NCBI GenBank assembly: GCA_022707945.1
Contig: JAKIZQ010000014.1
Coordinates: 1-10,586, forward strand
DNA from: Bdellovibrionales bacterium
Lineage (GTDB): Bacteria; Bdellovibrionota; JAFGOL01
Length of the DNA: 10,586 bases
Direction of reading: 5' to 3'
The notes beneath the pieces were generated by a model. That model was not told the origin of the DNA. It made no database searches and was given only the letters and a program-made list of their open reading frames with translations. Positions 1 to 6,973 of the stretch are shown piece by piece (positions within the stretch are counted from its first letter, which is position 1; each line of letters begins with the position of its first letter). The position numbers and the translations under genes are program-made.

Positions 1-636
1 TCCTTTCTTGTCTATAAAACCAATCAACCCTCTAGATCTGACTCTTGCTATACCGTCTATAAAATCATTAGCACTGGAATATCTTGGACTTATGACAAAA
101 TTCCCTTTTTTATTTATATAACCCCAACTACGACCAGATTTAACTCTAGCCAAACCGTCGCTAAACTCTCCAGCAGACCTGAATTTTGGCTTTATGATAT
201 ATTTACCTGTATTGTCTATAAAACCCCAATTTCTCCCTACCTTAACCCTTGAAGCATTTTCGTTAAAATCATTTGCTGATGAAAATTTTGGTTCTATAAC
301 GTAGAGACCCTCTTTATTTATAAAACCCCATTTTCTTTGAACTCTTACCCTTGCCAAGCCTTCCTTAAAAGGACGGGCATAATCAAAATTTGGCTGTATT
401 ATAAAGTCACCTTTTTTATCTATAAACCCCCATTTATCACCAATAGAAGCAGCCGCTATTCCGTCTACAAAATTACTTACCGAATCATATTGTGGTTTGA
501 TCACCACGCTTCCATTTTCGTCTATAAAACCCCATTTACCGTTCTTGTTAACAGCAGCACAACCATCTTTAAATGGCATGGCATCATCATAAACTGGTTT
601 TATAACGAATTTACCTGTTTTATTTATAAAACCAAC
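1..636 (-). repeat. Seven degenerate 102-bp tandem units encoding WG repeats
   Basis: The motif TGGGG(T/G)TTTATA recurs on the minus strand. The TGG codons lie at 534-532, 432-430, 330-328, 228-226 and 126-124, exactly 102 bases apart. Degenerate first and last cores fall on the same register at 636 and 24. The units differ elsewhere in base sequence, so this is an old, diverged protein repeat and not a recent DNA duplication. The array continues past the left edge. Confidence 0.85.
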
Positions 637-741
637 TTTATCTTTCCCAACAAGTGCAAGTGTCTTAACATCAAAACTATAAGCATTAAAACTTATTGAA
701 AGAACAAACGATATAAGACAGGATTTAATTATATTTTTCAT
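1..741 (-). CDS. Exported WG-repeat protein (partial, 3' end off the left edge)
   Basis: I see 247 residues in one open frame that runs off the window without a stop. Residues 1-22 look like a Sec signal peptide: MKN..K, then a hydrophobic stretch, then a likely cut after AYS (20-22) before FDVK. No lipobox cysteine is present. The rest is a chain of WG repeats with core W-G-[FY]-I-[DN] and trailing G..[FV]I.P.[YF]...F..G.A.V. Repeat cores start at residues 36, 70, 104, 138, 172, 206 and 240. The first and last have V and I in place of W. WG-repeat proteins form beta-rich repeat structures, usually outside the cytoplasm, and their function is mostly unknown. The ATG has no clear Shine-Dalgarno, unlike most genes upstream. 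The gene starts 44 bases after hypE on the same strand with no obvious terminator between, so read-through is possible. The family call is firm; I cannot assign a role. Confidence 0.88.
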   Translation of the reverse strand, partial: MKNIIKSCLISFVLSISFNAYSFDVKTLALVGKDKVGFINKTGKFVIKPVYDDAMPFKDGCAAVNKNGKWGFIDENGSVVIKPQYDSVSNFVDGIAAASIGDKWGFIDKKGDFIIQPNFDYARPFKEGLARVRVQRKWGFINKEGLYVIEPKFSSANDFNENASRVKVGRNWGFIDNTGKYIIKPKFRSAGEFSDGLARVKSGRSWGYINKKGNFVISPRYSSANDFIDGIARVRSRGLIGFIDKKG

Positions 742-785
742 ATTATTAGTTTATTTAACATACAGAACTCTTGAAGGCAACTTGT

Positions 786-1778
786 TCAGCATATCCTTGG
801 TACTTGAATTCCATCCATCATTCTTAATTTTCTTAAACCACCAATGTTTGTTGATAACAAAACGTCTTTTGTACCCTTTTTTATATTCCCTATGTTTCTT
901 GCTTTTGGGCCAAAGACCTTCGTAACAGCACCCTCTATGCTGGGTCTACCAACTATGACCAATCTGCCTTCTGATGCCAAATAGAATGGATCAAATCCAG
1001 CTACATCACACAATGTTTTAACTTCGTCAGAGAAAGGGACATCCTTTTCTATTATATTTGCAGTAACAGAGGAGTTAGACACTATATCGTTTAAAGCTCC
1101 AGCGAGACCTCCTCTGGTAGGATCCTTTATTACGTGAACATCTTTAGTAAGAGATAAAAGCTCTTGGACCTTCTTGTTTAAAGGAGCAAGATCACTTTTT
1201 ACTTCAAGTCCTATTTTAAGTATCCCTCTGGACATAATTATACAAGCTTCATGATCGCCTATAGGGCCTGTAACCATCACAATATCGCCATCCTTTGCAT
1301 TATGGCTAGATATTTCTACTCCGTTATCTATAAATCCTATCCCTGCTGTATTTATATACAGAACGTCACACTTCCCGGGTTCAACTACTTTGGTGTCACC
1401 AGTAACGATACTAACATCAGCCTCTTTGGCAGTTAAAGCTATCGACGAAACTATTTTTTTTATATCCTCTAAAGAAGCTCCTGCTTCTATTATGAATGAA
1501 AGCGATAAATACTTTGCAACAGCACCACTAGAAGCAAGATCATTAACTGTGCCACAGACACAAAGACGACCAATATCACCTCCATTAAAAAAAACTGGTG
1601 ATACTACATAGCTATCAGACGTAAATGCTGTTCTGTTTCTTTCTGATGGTAACTTGGCAGAATCGTCCATCACGTTAAGTATAGGATTGCCTAGTTCAGA
1701 AACTATTATTTTGCTGATAAAATCCTGCATCTGTTTTCCACCAGCACCCACATTAATATCGACTCTATCCTTTATCAC
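786..1778 (-). CDS. hypE: HypE, carbamoyl dehydratase making the cyanide ligand
   Basis: HypE receives a carbamoyl group from HypF on its C-terminal cysteine and dehydrates it with ATP to a thiocyanate, which donates CN to the iron held by HypC-HypD. The protein is an AIR synthase/PurM-like ATPase. It shows the N-terminal GAGGK motif (residues 11-15), the FTSDSYVVSPVFFNGGDIG segment followed by CGTVNDLA, a TGDTKV motif, and the diagnostic PRIC at the very end, whose last cysteine (330) is the acceptor. The open frame extends to GTG at 1790. However, the strong Shine-Dalgarno AAGGTGGT covers 1793-1786, so I chose GTG at 1778, seven bases downstream of it. That gives 330 residues and a usual N-terminus, MIKDRVDINVGAGG. 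The gene follows hypD directly and is the last gene of the hyp series. The length is normal and the family assignment is very secure. Confidence 0.95.
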   Translation of the reverse strand: MIKDRVDINVGAGGKQMQDFISKIIVSELGNPILNVMDDSAKLPSERNRTAFTSDSYVVSPVFFNGGDIGRLCVCGTVNDLASSGAVAKYLSLSFIIEAGASLEDIKKIVSSIALTAKEADVSIVTGDTKVVEPGKCDVLYINTAGIGFIDNGVEISSHNAKDGDIVMVTGPIGDHEACIIMSRGILKIGLEVKSDLAPLNKKVQELLSLTKDVHVIKDPTRGGLAGALNDIVSNSSVTANIIEKDVPFSDEVKTLCDVAGFDPFYLASEGRLVIVGRPSIEGAVTKVFGPKARNIGNIKKGTKDVLLSTNIGGLRKLRMMDGIQVPRIC

Positions 1779-1785
1779 CAAACAC

Positions 1786-1793
1786 ACCACCTT
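1786..1793 (-). promoter_or_regulatory. Shine-Dalgarno of hypE
   Basis: AAGGTGGT overlaps the hypD stop (TAA, 1794-1792). It covers the two most upstream GTG codons of the frame (1790 and 1787), which argues that they belong to the ribosome binding site. GTG at 1778 sits seven bases after it and TTG at 1781 four bases after it. Confidence 0.6.
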
Positions 1794-2793
1794 AATTACT
1801 TATATATTTATAATATGCAGAACAAGTCCCCTCACTAGATACCATACACGGGCCTACAGGAGAAGATGGAACACACTGTTTCCCATACAACATACAATCT
1901 GTTGGTATTTTTTTACCAAGAAGAACTTCACCACAAAGGCATGAATGTGGATCTTTTATATTCCTGTCTTTTATACTGAATCTCTCTTTTGCATCAAATC
2001 TAGAATATTTTTCTGATATTTTAAGACCAGATTTTTTCAGGACACCAATACCTCTCCAATCAGAATCTACTATATCAAAAACCTCTTTAACAATTTTTTT
2101 TGCTTTTTCATTACCGTTACTTTTAACTATGCCCTCATAATTATTAACAACACCAAATTCCTTGCGAGTTATCATTAAAGATAATTTTTCTATTGAATCC
2201 ATTATGCCTTTTGGATCAAAACCGCTAATAACACCTCTTCCTGATAGTCCTGTAATAAAATCAAAATAACAAGTCCCTGTTATGGCCGCTACATGACCAG
2301 GTAGTATAAAACCGTCTATGTTGTTTTGTTTGTCATTTAATATTAGCTCCAACGCTGGAGAAACCACTTTATTCATGCACAAGACAGTAAAATTATCTAA
2401 ACCAAGTTCTTTGGCCCTAATTATAATACTTGCCACTATAGGTGTTGTTGTCTCAAAACCAACGCCTAAAAAAACTATTTCTTTATCTGGACTATTTTTA
2501 GCAAGCTCTATTGAATCAAGAGGATCATACAATACTTTAACGTTCTTATAGTCCATTAACATTCTGCCATCACATGGAATCCTTATCATATCACCAAAAG
2601 TTGTAATAATAACATCGTCCATATCTGCAAGAACCAGAGCATTATTGATATCGCTGGACGAAGTTACACAAACAGGACAACCCGGACCACTTATAACGTT
2701 AACGCTGTTTGGTAATAAACTCCTTAATCCAAATCTAGCTATATTCATGGTGTGTGTCCCACACACTTCCATAATGGTTATTTTATTCTTCAT
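1792..2793 (-). CDS. hypD: HypD, Fe-S scaffold for the Fe(CN)2CO moiety
   Basis: HypD works with HypC in the cytoplasm as the scaffold on which iron receives two CN ligands and one CO. The 333 residues match the family throughout: MEVCGTHT with Cys11, GPGCPVCVT with Cys39 and Cys42, the GVGFETTTP motif near 111-118, and GFILPGHVAAITG at 161-173. The C-terminal cysteine array has CLCGEV (285-290), Cys300, Cys307, Cys316 and Cys324 in PVGPCMVSSEGTCSAYYKY, and its cysteines bind a 4Fe-4S cluster in known HypD. The usual RVPGS-like segment reads RIPCDGR here, with an extra Cys74. The ATG has a GGTGAG Shine-Dalgarno seven bases upstream and lies inside the end of hypC (11-base overlap), so the two partners are probably made by coupled translation. 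Confidence 0.97.
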   Translation of the reverse strand: MKNKITIMEVCGTHTMNIARFGLRSLLPNSVNVISGPGCPVCVTSSSDINNALVLADMDDVIITTFGDMIRIPCDGRMLMDYKNVKVLYDPLDSIELAKNSPDKEIVFLGVGFETTTPIVASIIIRAKELGLDNFTVLCMNKVVSPALELILNDKQNNIDGFILPGHVAAITGTCYFDFITGLSGRGVISGFDPKGIMDSIEKLSLMITRKEFGVVNNYEGIVKSNGNEKAKKIVKEVFDIVDSDWRGIGVLKKSGLKISEKYSRFDAKERFSIKDRNIKDPHSCLCGEVLLGKKIPTDCMLYGKQCVPSSPVGPCMVSSEGTCSAYYKYISN

Positions 2794-3004
2794 CTAATAT
2801 CTCACCGTGAAAAGACAATAATTCTTCTGCAAAAGCTGCATCTATTTTTTCTATTATAAAACCTGCATGGATTAAAACATAATCCTCTGGCTTTATATTG
2901 TCCACAAGAACAGACGATACTTTTATTTTTGCCTTCCGTGACACAACCAGAACGGTCTTGTCATCTATTACTTCAATTACTTTTGCTGGTATTGCCAAAC
3001 ACAT
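2783..3004 (-). CDS. hypC: HypC, hydrogenase assembly chaperone
   Basis: HypC is a small OB-fold chaperone. It pairs with HypD while the Fe(CN)2CO unit is built, then carries that unit to the immature large subunit. The 73-residue protein starts with the family signature MCLAIP; Cys2, exposed after removal of Met1, is the functional ligand. It also has the conserved DYVLIHAGFIIEKID segment with His46, and the usual short acidic tail. Length is typical. ATG at 3004 follows TAAGGAG, in which the stop codon of hypF and the Shine-Dalgarno are merged; the spacing from AAGGAG is six bases. The end overlaps hypD by 11 bases. This is the only HypC/HupF-type protein in the window, so it presumably serves the hydrogenase encoded just upstream. 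Confidence 0.96.
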   Translation of the reverse strand: MCLAIPAKVIEVIDDKTVLVVSRKAKIKVSSVLVDNIKPEDYVLIHAGFIIEKIDAAFAEELLSFHGEILDEE

Positions 3005-3014
3005 TATACGCTCC

Positions 3015-5222
3015 TTATATCACAGATTGACCTAATGAAATACCGCCATCGTTAGATGGAAAATCCTGATTAAAATAGACTTTTAGGTCTTTATATTTAT
3101 TAAGGTCCTCTAATATTAACTTTAATAAAAGTGAATTTTGAAAACATCCACCAGAAAAAACAATATTCTTTGGCTTCTCACTATTAATAAATAACAAAAT
3201 CGAGTCTTTTATCCAAAGGTGGAATTTATATGCAAGTTCTTCTTTACGTGATCCAGAATTAATATCTCTAACAAGTTCTCGCACTAGAGATCTATAATCT
3301 ATATTGCCATTGATAATTTCGATTTTGTATTTTGACAAGATCTTTCCCTTAAAATTTTCTGCATATCTTTGTAATAACATAGCCGCTTGTGCCTCATATA
3401 AAGACAGATTAGATATGCCACAAATAGATGCTACTCCATCAAAAAGTCTACCCAAAGAAGAACATTTATAACAATTTATTTTGCTGCTAATAAGGTTGTT
3501 TACAAGTTCCTTTCTTTTGCTATCGATATTAGGAATATTCTCAAGATTAGCTTCACTACATAAAGAAACAGCTATCCTGTCTATCTCTCTAGAACAGACA
3601 TCCCCTCCCGGAAGTAAGAAATAGTCCAAATGAGCATGTCTTTTATAATTTTTGTATTTTTTTCCTATTTTAAATAATTCAAAACCCCAAACGTTACCAT
3701 CGTCGCCATAACCTGTTCCATCACAAATAACAGCAAAGACATCTTTACCTAAAAGATCATTCTCGGCCATAACACTAAGTGCATGAGCGTGATGATGATA
3801 TATCATATTACGATTTTTATTATAGTTAGCATAGCCAGGATGAGCGTCTATATTTATAACAGAAGCATCCATGTCCAACAACTTTTTAAATTCATCTATT
3901 TGTTGTTCCTGATATTGCACATTCCTTGGATCATCCAAATCCCCTATATATTGTGAAACATATATTTTTTTACCTTTTTTTAATGAAAAAGTATTTTTTA
4001 TATCAGCGCCTAAAGATATTTTATTTGCATCATCAAGATCTTTAACTGTTAAACCATTGGGTACATAGCCTCTGGCTCGCCTTATAAGAATATTAACACC
4101 ATCAACGTGTTGTATTATTGAGTCATCACATCTGTTTATGATATCTCTGTTGTTGGACAATATGCTATCTACCAGCCCTTCATCTAACAAAGACAGGGCT
4201 TGTCCATCATTAACAGCGATAGGTTCATCTGCCCTATTAGCAGAAGTCATCACAAGAACATCTATATCTTTCATAAGTATTTTATGAAGAGGTGTATAAG
4301 GGAGCATTACACCAACATAATTATTGTCTGGCGAAATATGATCTAGTTCGTTGTTCTTTTTTCTTAGTATGACTATTGGGGCAATCTGAGAAGTAAGTAT
4401 TTTTAATTCTTTTTTCCCAACAAAACAAAATCTGGTTACAACATCAAGATCTTTCATCATAACAGCAAAAGATCTTGTCCCTCTTTTTTTCTTGTTCCTT
4501 AATCTTTCTACAGAAGAAACATTAAAGGCATCACAAGCTATATTAAAACCACCGATACTCTTTATGGCTATTAATTTACCACCCTTAATATCAGAAATCG
4601 TTTTATTCATTACATCTACTTCATCTAGCCCATTCTTGTTTATGATAAATATTTTAGGTCCACAAACCGGACAAGCATTTGGTTGTGCATGAAATCTTCT
4701 ATTAGTAGGGTCGTTATATTCTTTATTACAAGCATCACACATTTTAAAATCTCTCATGCTCGTATTTGGCCTATCATATGGCCTGTCTTTTATAATACTA
4801 AATCTTGGTCCACAGTTAGTACAGTTCGTGAATGGATAAAGATATCTTCTATCGTTAACGTCGAATATCTCTTTTGAGCATTCTTGGCATATAGATATAT
4901 CTGGACTTATCTCTGTCTCTTTGGCACCAGAATTAGTACTCTTTAATATAACAAAATCACTTGCCCCAGTTGTTTCTATCCACTCAGTTACAGATTCTGT
5001 TATTTTAGACATTCGTGGTGGTTCTTGAATTATGAGATTAATAACATCTTCAACTTGTCTTTTTGTACCTTCTAACTCTACTGTAACGCCGTCTGGTGTA
5101 TTAACGACAAAACCACTTACACCATTATTAGTTGCATGTTTATATACTGTTGGCCTAAATCCGACCCCTTGAACTATGCCTTTTATTTTTAATCTAACTC
5201 TTTTTAACCCTTTCAATTTCAC
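3015..5222 (-). CDS. hypF: HypF, carbamoyltransferase
   Basis: HypF uses carbamoyl phosphate and ATP to form carbamoyl-adenylate and passes the carbamoyl group to the C-terminal cysteine of HypE, the first step of cyanide synthesis. All four domains are present in 735 residues. There is an N-terminal acylphosphatase domain with GIVQGVGFRP (15-24). Two zinc fingers use Cys112/115/134/137 and Cys162/165/184/187. A YrdC-like domain shows KSIGGFNIACDA, SFAVM and VMTSANRADEPI. A Kae1-like domain shows HHHAH (476-480), DGTGYGDDGNVWG, LPGGD, SLGRLFDGVASICG, FSGGCFQNS and NDGG near the end. It ends soon after NDGGISLGQ, slightly earlier than many homologues, but no motif is lost. GTG at 5222 gives a 29-base overlap with hypB. 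TTG at 5216, five bases after GGAAGG, is an equally plausible start. Confidence 0.96.
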   Translation of the reverse strand: MKLKGLKRVRLKIKGIVQGVGFRPTVYKHATNNGVSGFVVNTPDGVTVELEGTKRQVEDVINLIIQEPPRMSKITESVTEWIETTGASDFVILKSTNSGAKETEISPDISICQECSKEIFDVNDRRYLYPFTNCTNCGPRFSIIKDRPYDRPNTSMRDFKMCDACNKEYNDPTNRRFHAQPNACPVCGPKIFIINKNGLDEVDVMNKTISDIKGGKLIAIKSIGGFNIACDAFNVSSVERLRNKKKRGTRSFAVMMKDLDVVTRFCFVGKKELKILTSQIAPIVILRKKNNELDHISPDNNYVGVMLPYTPLHKILMKDIDVLVMTSANRADEPIAVNDGQALSLLDEGLVDSILSNNRDIINRCDDSIIQHVDGVNILIRRARGYVPNGLTVKDLDDANKISLGADIKNTFSLKKGKKIYVSQYIGDLDDPRNVQYQEQQIDEFKKLLDMDASVINIDAHPGYANYNKNRNMIYHHHAHALSVMAENDLLGKDVFAVICDGTGYGDDGNVWGFELFKIGKKYKNYKRHAHLDYFLLPGGDVCSREIDRIAVSLCSEANLENIPNIDSKRKELVNNLISSKINCYKCSSLGRLFDGVASICGISNLSLYEAQAAMLLQRYAENFKGKILSKYKIEIINGNIDYRSLVRELVRDINSGSRKEELAYKFHLWIKDSILLFINSEKPKNIVFSGGCFQNSLLLKLILEDLNKYKDLKVYFNQDFPSNDGGISLGQSVI

Positions 5223-5853
5223 CTTCCAACCATAATAGCCATTCTCTAAGACTATTGGGTTCTAAAGCAGATACTTTCAATATTAGGGCTTTCTTGTTTA
5301 TACTTCTTATCTCATTTTCTACTTGATCTATGTTTATCTTACATGCTTTAGAAAGGTCCACTTTATTTATTATGACTACATCAGCTGTGCTGAACATGGT
5401 TGAATATTTTTTTGGTTTATCTTCTCCCTCTGTTATTGAATATACTAGTATCCTTTTATGTTCGCCAAGATCAAAAGAAGAAGGGCAAACAAGGTTACCA
5501 ACATTTTCTATAAAAAGAACATCAACATTATCTATGTTAAGTTCGTTTATAGCGCCCCTTACCATTCTTGCATCAAGATGACAGCCCCCTTCTGTGTTTA
5601 TTTGAACTATCGGTATATTAAATTTTTCTAGTCGCTCTGCATCCCTAGAAGTATAAAGATCGCCCTCTATGACACCAACTTTATACTTGGCGGCCAAGCT
5701 AGATATTGAATTCTCAAGTAGAGTTGTTTTTCCAGCCCCCGGAGAACTAACAAGATTAGCAACGAACACCTTTTTATTTATAAAAAGTTCCCTGTTATCT
5801 TTTCCAACAGAATTGTTCTTTATCATAACATTACGTAAAACTTTTATTTCCAA
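5194..5853 (-). CDS. hypB: HypB, GTPase for nickel insertion (short form)
   Basis: HypB is a SIMIBI-class GTPase that, with HypA, inserts nickel into the large subunit. From the TTG at 5853 the protein has 219 residues. It shows Walker A in SSPGAGKTT (36-44), VIEGD (61-65), the metal-site motif CHLDA with Cys91 and His92, a third likely ligand Cys123 in ENVGNLVCP, and the NKVD guanine-recognition motif (163-166). It lacks both the histidine-rich stretch and the N-terminal CxxCGC high-affinity nickel site of E. coli HypB, as many homologues do. The frame is open back to GTG at 5865, which overlaps the hypA stop. GGAGGT at 5863-5858 would then lie inside the gene, so the TTG five bases after GGAGG fits better and gives a usual N-terminus, MEIKVLRNV. 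Confidence 0.94.
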   Translation of the reverse strand: MEIKVLRNVMIKNNSVGKDNRELFINKKVFVANLVSSPGAGKTTLLENSISSLAAKYKVGVIEGDLYTSRDAERLEKFNIPIVQINTEGGCHLDARMVRGAINELNIDNVDVLFIENVGNLVCPSSFDLGEHKRILVYSITEGEDKPKKYSTMFSTADVVIINKVDLSKACKINIDQVENEIRSINKKALILKVSALEPNSLREWLLWLEGEIERVKKS

Positions 5854-5857
5854 AAAA

Positions 5858-5863
5858 ACCTCC
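5858..5863 (-). promoter_or_regulatory. Shine-Dalgarno of hypB
   Basis: GGAGGT lies directly after the hypA stop (TAG, 5867-5865) and five bases (counted from GGAGG) before TTG 5853. Its position argues against the upstream GTG at 5865 and for a TTG start coupled to hypA termination. Confidence 0.6.
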
Positions 5864-5864
5864 A

Positions 5865-6119
5865 CTAATCCTCTACATCAATAGAAGAAACATAAAAGCC
5901 TTCTTCTTCAACGTATTCATAAACAAGATCTGCTCCCTCTAAAAAAGTCCCTCTAGTAAGCTCACAAAAATAGAATTCAAAAGAATCCCTCATAACTGTA
6001 TGAGGTCTTCCTATGGCAAATACTATTTTTTTAATTTTCTTGTCCATTAGAGGATACTTTTCTTTAAACACTTCCTCTATAATTGAATAAGAATATTCTG
6101 CTATTTTACCCTCATGCAT
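5865..6119 (-). CDS. hypA: HypA-like nickel chaperone lacking the zinc domain
   Basis: HypA binds nickel through its N-terminal Met-His-Glu and hands it, with HypB, to the large subunit. A second domain in typical HypA (about 113-118 residues) holds structural zinc through two CxxC pairs. This protein has only 84 residues. The N-terminal half fits the family: MHEGKIAEYSYSIIEEV, KKIKKIVFAIG, then FEFYFCELTRGTFLEGADL. Right after YEYVEEEG (68-74) it goes to FYVSSIDVED, which matches the usual C-terminus V-x-SIEVED. About 30-35 residues carrying all four zinc cysteines are missing, and the only cysteine left is Cys52. The frame is intact with both ends preserved, so this is an in-frame loss and not a frameshift. 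ATG overlaps the protease stop by eight bases (ATGCATGA). It sits between protease and hypB, so a role in nickel insertion is likely, but the mechanism must differ in part. Confidence 0.85.
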   Translation of the reverse strand: MHEGKIAEYSYSIIEEVFKEKYPLMDKKIKKIVFAIGRPHTVMRDSFEFYFCELTRGTFLEGADLVYEYVEEEGFYVSSIDVED

Positions 6120-6621
6120 TTTTACATACCTTTATTATAGTTTCACAGACAAGATCACATGCCTTTAAAACTTTATCACTTGGTTCTACTCCAAAAGATG
6201 TGTTAACAGGCTGTATACCTATTATGATCGCTTTAAAATTAATGTCCTGTTTAAGATAATCAATAATAATAGATATAGGTAAAGAGTGTGTTGAAAAAGA
6301 AACACCTCCAATATCAGATTCATTAATTATTCTTACTTCTCCAGCCTCAGCACCTAGTTCTGCACAATCAACGATGATCAAATGTGATGGTGCTATTTTT
6401 TTTATTTCACCTGTAAAATTTTCTGGAGCAGTCGATGCATAAATAACACTTAATTTATCTTTTAGTTCAGGAGGTCGTTTCCTTACAAGTTCGTCTGCAA
6501 TAATAAGTCCAGCGACATCATCGCCTCTAAGATCTGAACCTACCCCCATTACACATATTCTTTTATTAGAATCTGCTTGTTTGAATTGATTCAAAATTTC
6601 TTCATATATTTTATTTATCAT
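6112..6621 (-). CDS. HycI-type hydrogenase maturation endopeptidase
   Basis: This nickel-dependent protease cuts the C-terminal tail from the large subunit after the NiFe centre is in place, letting the subunit close and join the small subunit. In 169 residues I see GVGSDLRGDDVAG with Asp35, LIIVDCAELG with Asp85, and STHSLP with His112, which match the three metal ligands of E. coli HycI (Asp16, Asp62, His90). The segments STAPEN, EVRII and GIQP also match HycI more than the proteases of uptake hydrogenases. An N-terminal helix of about 20 residues precedes the usual start. The frame opens at TTG 6624, but ATG 6621 is the natural start; there is no strong Shine-Dalgarno. The gene lies seven bases after the ferredoxin-like subunit. 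Its likely substrate is the large subunit at 7911-9137, which has a matching cleavable tail. Confidence 0.92.
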   Translation of the reverse strand: MINKIYEEILNQFKQADSNKRICVMGVGSDLRGDDVAGLIIADELVRKRPPELKDKLSVIYASTAPENFTGEIKKIAPSHLIIVDCAELGAEAGEVRIINESDIGGVSFSTHSLPISIIIDYLKQDINFKAIIIGIQPVNTSFGVEPSDKVLKACDLVCETIIKVCKNA

Positions 6622-6628
6622 CAAAAAT

Positions 6629-6973
6629 TTATATATTAACTTTTAAATTCTTTCTTTCTATTTGTGCAAGTTCAAATTGCTTAGTCATCTCTAATGCCTG
6701 TTTATTACAAGAAAGCACACACTGGCCACAATATATACATTTATCAAGTCTTACTGTTGCCTCAAAAGTTTCGCCTATCTTTTCTATCTGTATCGCATCG
6801 GCAGGGCAATCCTTAACACAAAGCTTACAACCAATACACCTTTCTGAATGGAATTTTAATCTTCCTCTAAAACCATCTGGGAGTTTAATTGGCTCTGCTG
6901 GATATTTTTTTGTAGCTGGTTCTTTAAAAAGAGAACCAAGAACTTCTTTGAGCATCCTTCCCGGTTTTTTCAT
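6629..6973 (-). CDS. NuoI-like subunit with two 4Fe-4S clusters
   Basis: This subunit probably passes electrons between soluble ferredoxin and the small subunit. The family is NuoI/EchF/MbhN/HycF. In 114 residues there are two complete 4Fe-4S motifs: Cys46, 49, 52 and 56 (CIGCKLCVKDCP), and Cys79, 82, 85 and 89 (CIYCGQCVLSC). The N-terminal PGRMLKEVLGSLFKEPATKKYP segment, upstream of LPDGFRGRLKF, is the usual helix that lies on the NuoH-like membrane subunit. It lacks the long C-terminus of complex I NuoI. ATG overlaps the stop of the preceding gene as ATGA and has GGGAG seven bases upstream, so translation is likely coupled. No NuoE, F or G (NADH module) is in the window, which fits ferredoxin as the partner. 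Confidence 0.93.
   Translation of the reverse strand: MKKPGRMLKEVLGSLFKEPATKKYPAEPIKLPDGFRGRLKFHSERCIGCKLCVKDCPADAIQIEKIGETFEATVRLDKCIYCGQCVLSCNKQALEMTKQFELAQIERKNLKVNI

Noticed and set aside
337..699. Plus-strand open frame of 120 codons
   Set aside because: It is the antisense of the WG repeats. Its repeated YKxPF-like pattern is the reverse complement of the repeat codons, and it has no start signal.
753..780. Possible promoter for the WG gene on the minus strand: TTGCCT (780-775), 16 bases, TTAAAT (758-753)
   Set aside because: Each hexamer matches the consensus at only four of six places in AT-rich DNA, and the leader would be only a few bases long. Too weak to call.
742..800. Terminator between hypE and the WG gene
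   Set aside because: Only a four-base GAAC/GTTC stem with a loop of about 15 bases is present. CAAGTT...TTCAAG is a mirror repeat that cannot pair, and no T-run follows a stem.
1251..1944. Plus-strand open frames of 60-100 codons across hypE and hypD (and similar ones across hypF, hypB and the large and small subunits)
   Set aside because: Each lies antisense to a well-conserved protein gene and shows no recognisable motif or Shine-Dalgarno.
5865..6119. hypA as a frameshifted pseudogene
   Set aside because: The normal HypA C-terminus is read in the same frame as the N-terminus and ends at the usual place, overlapping the hypB signals. This is an in-frame absence of the zinc domain.
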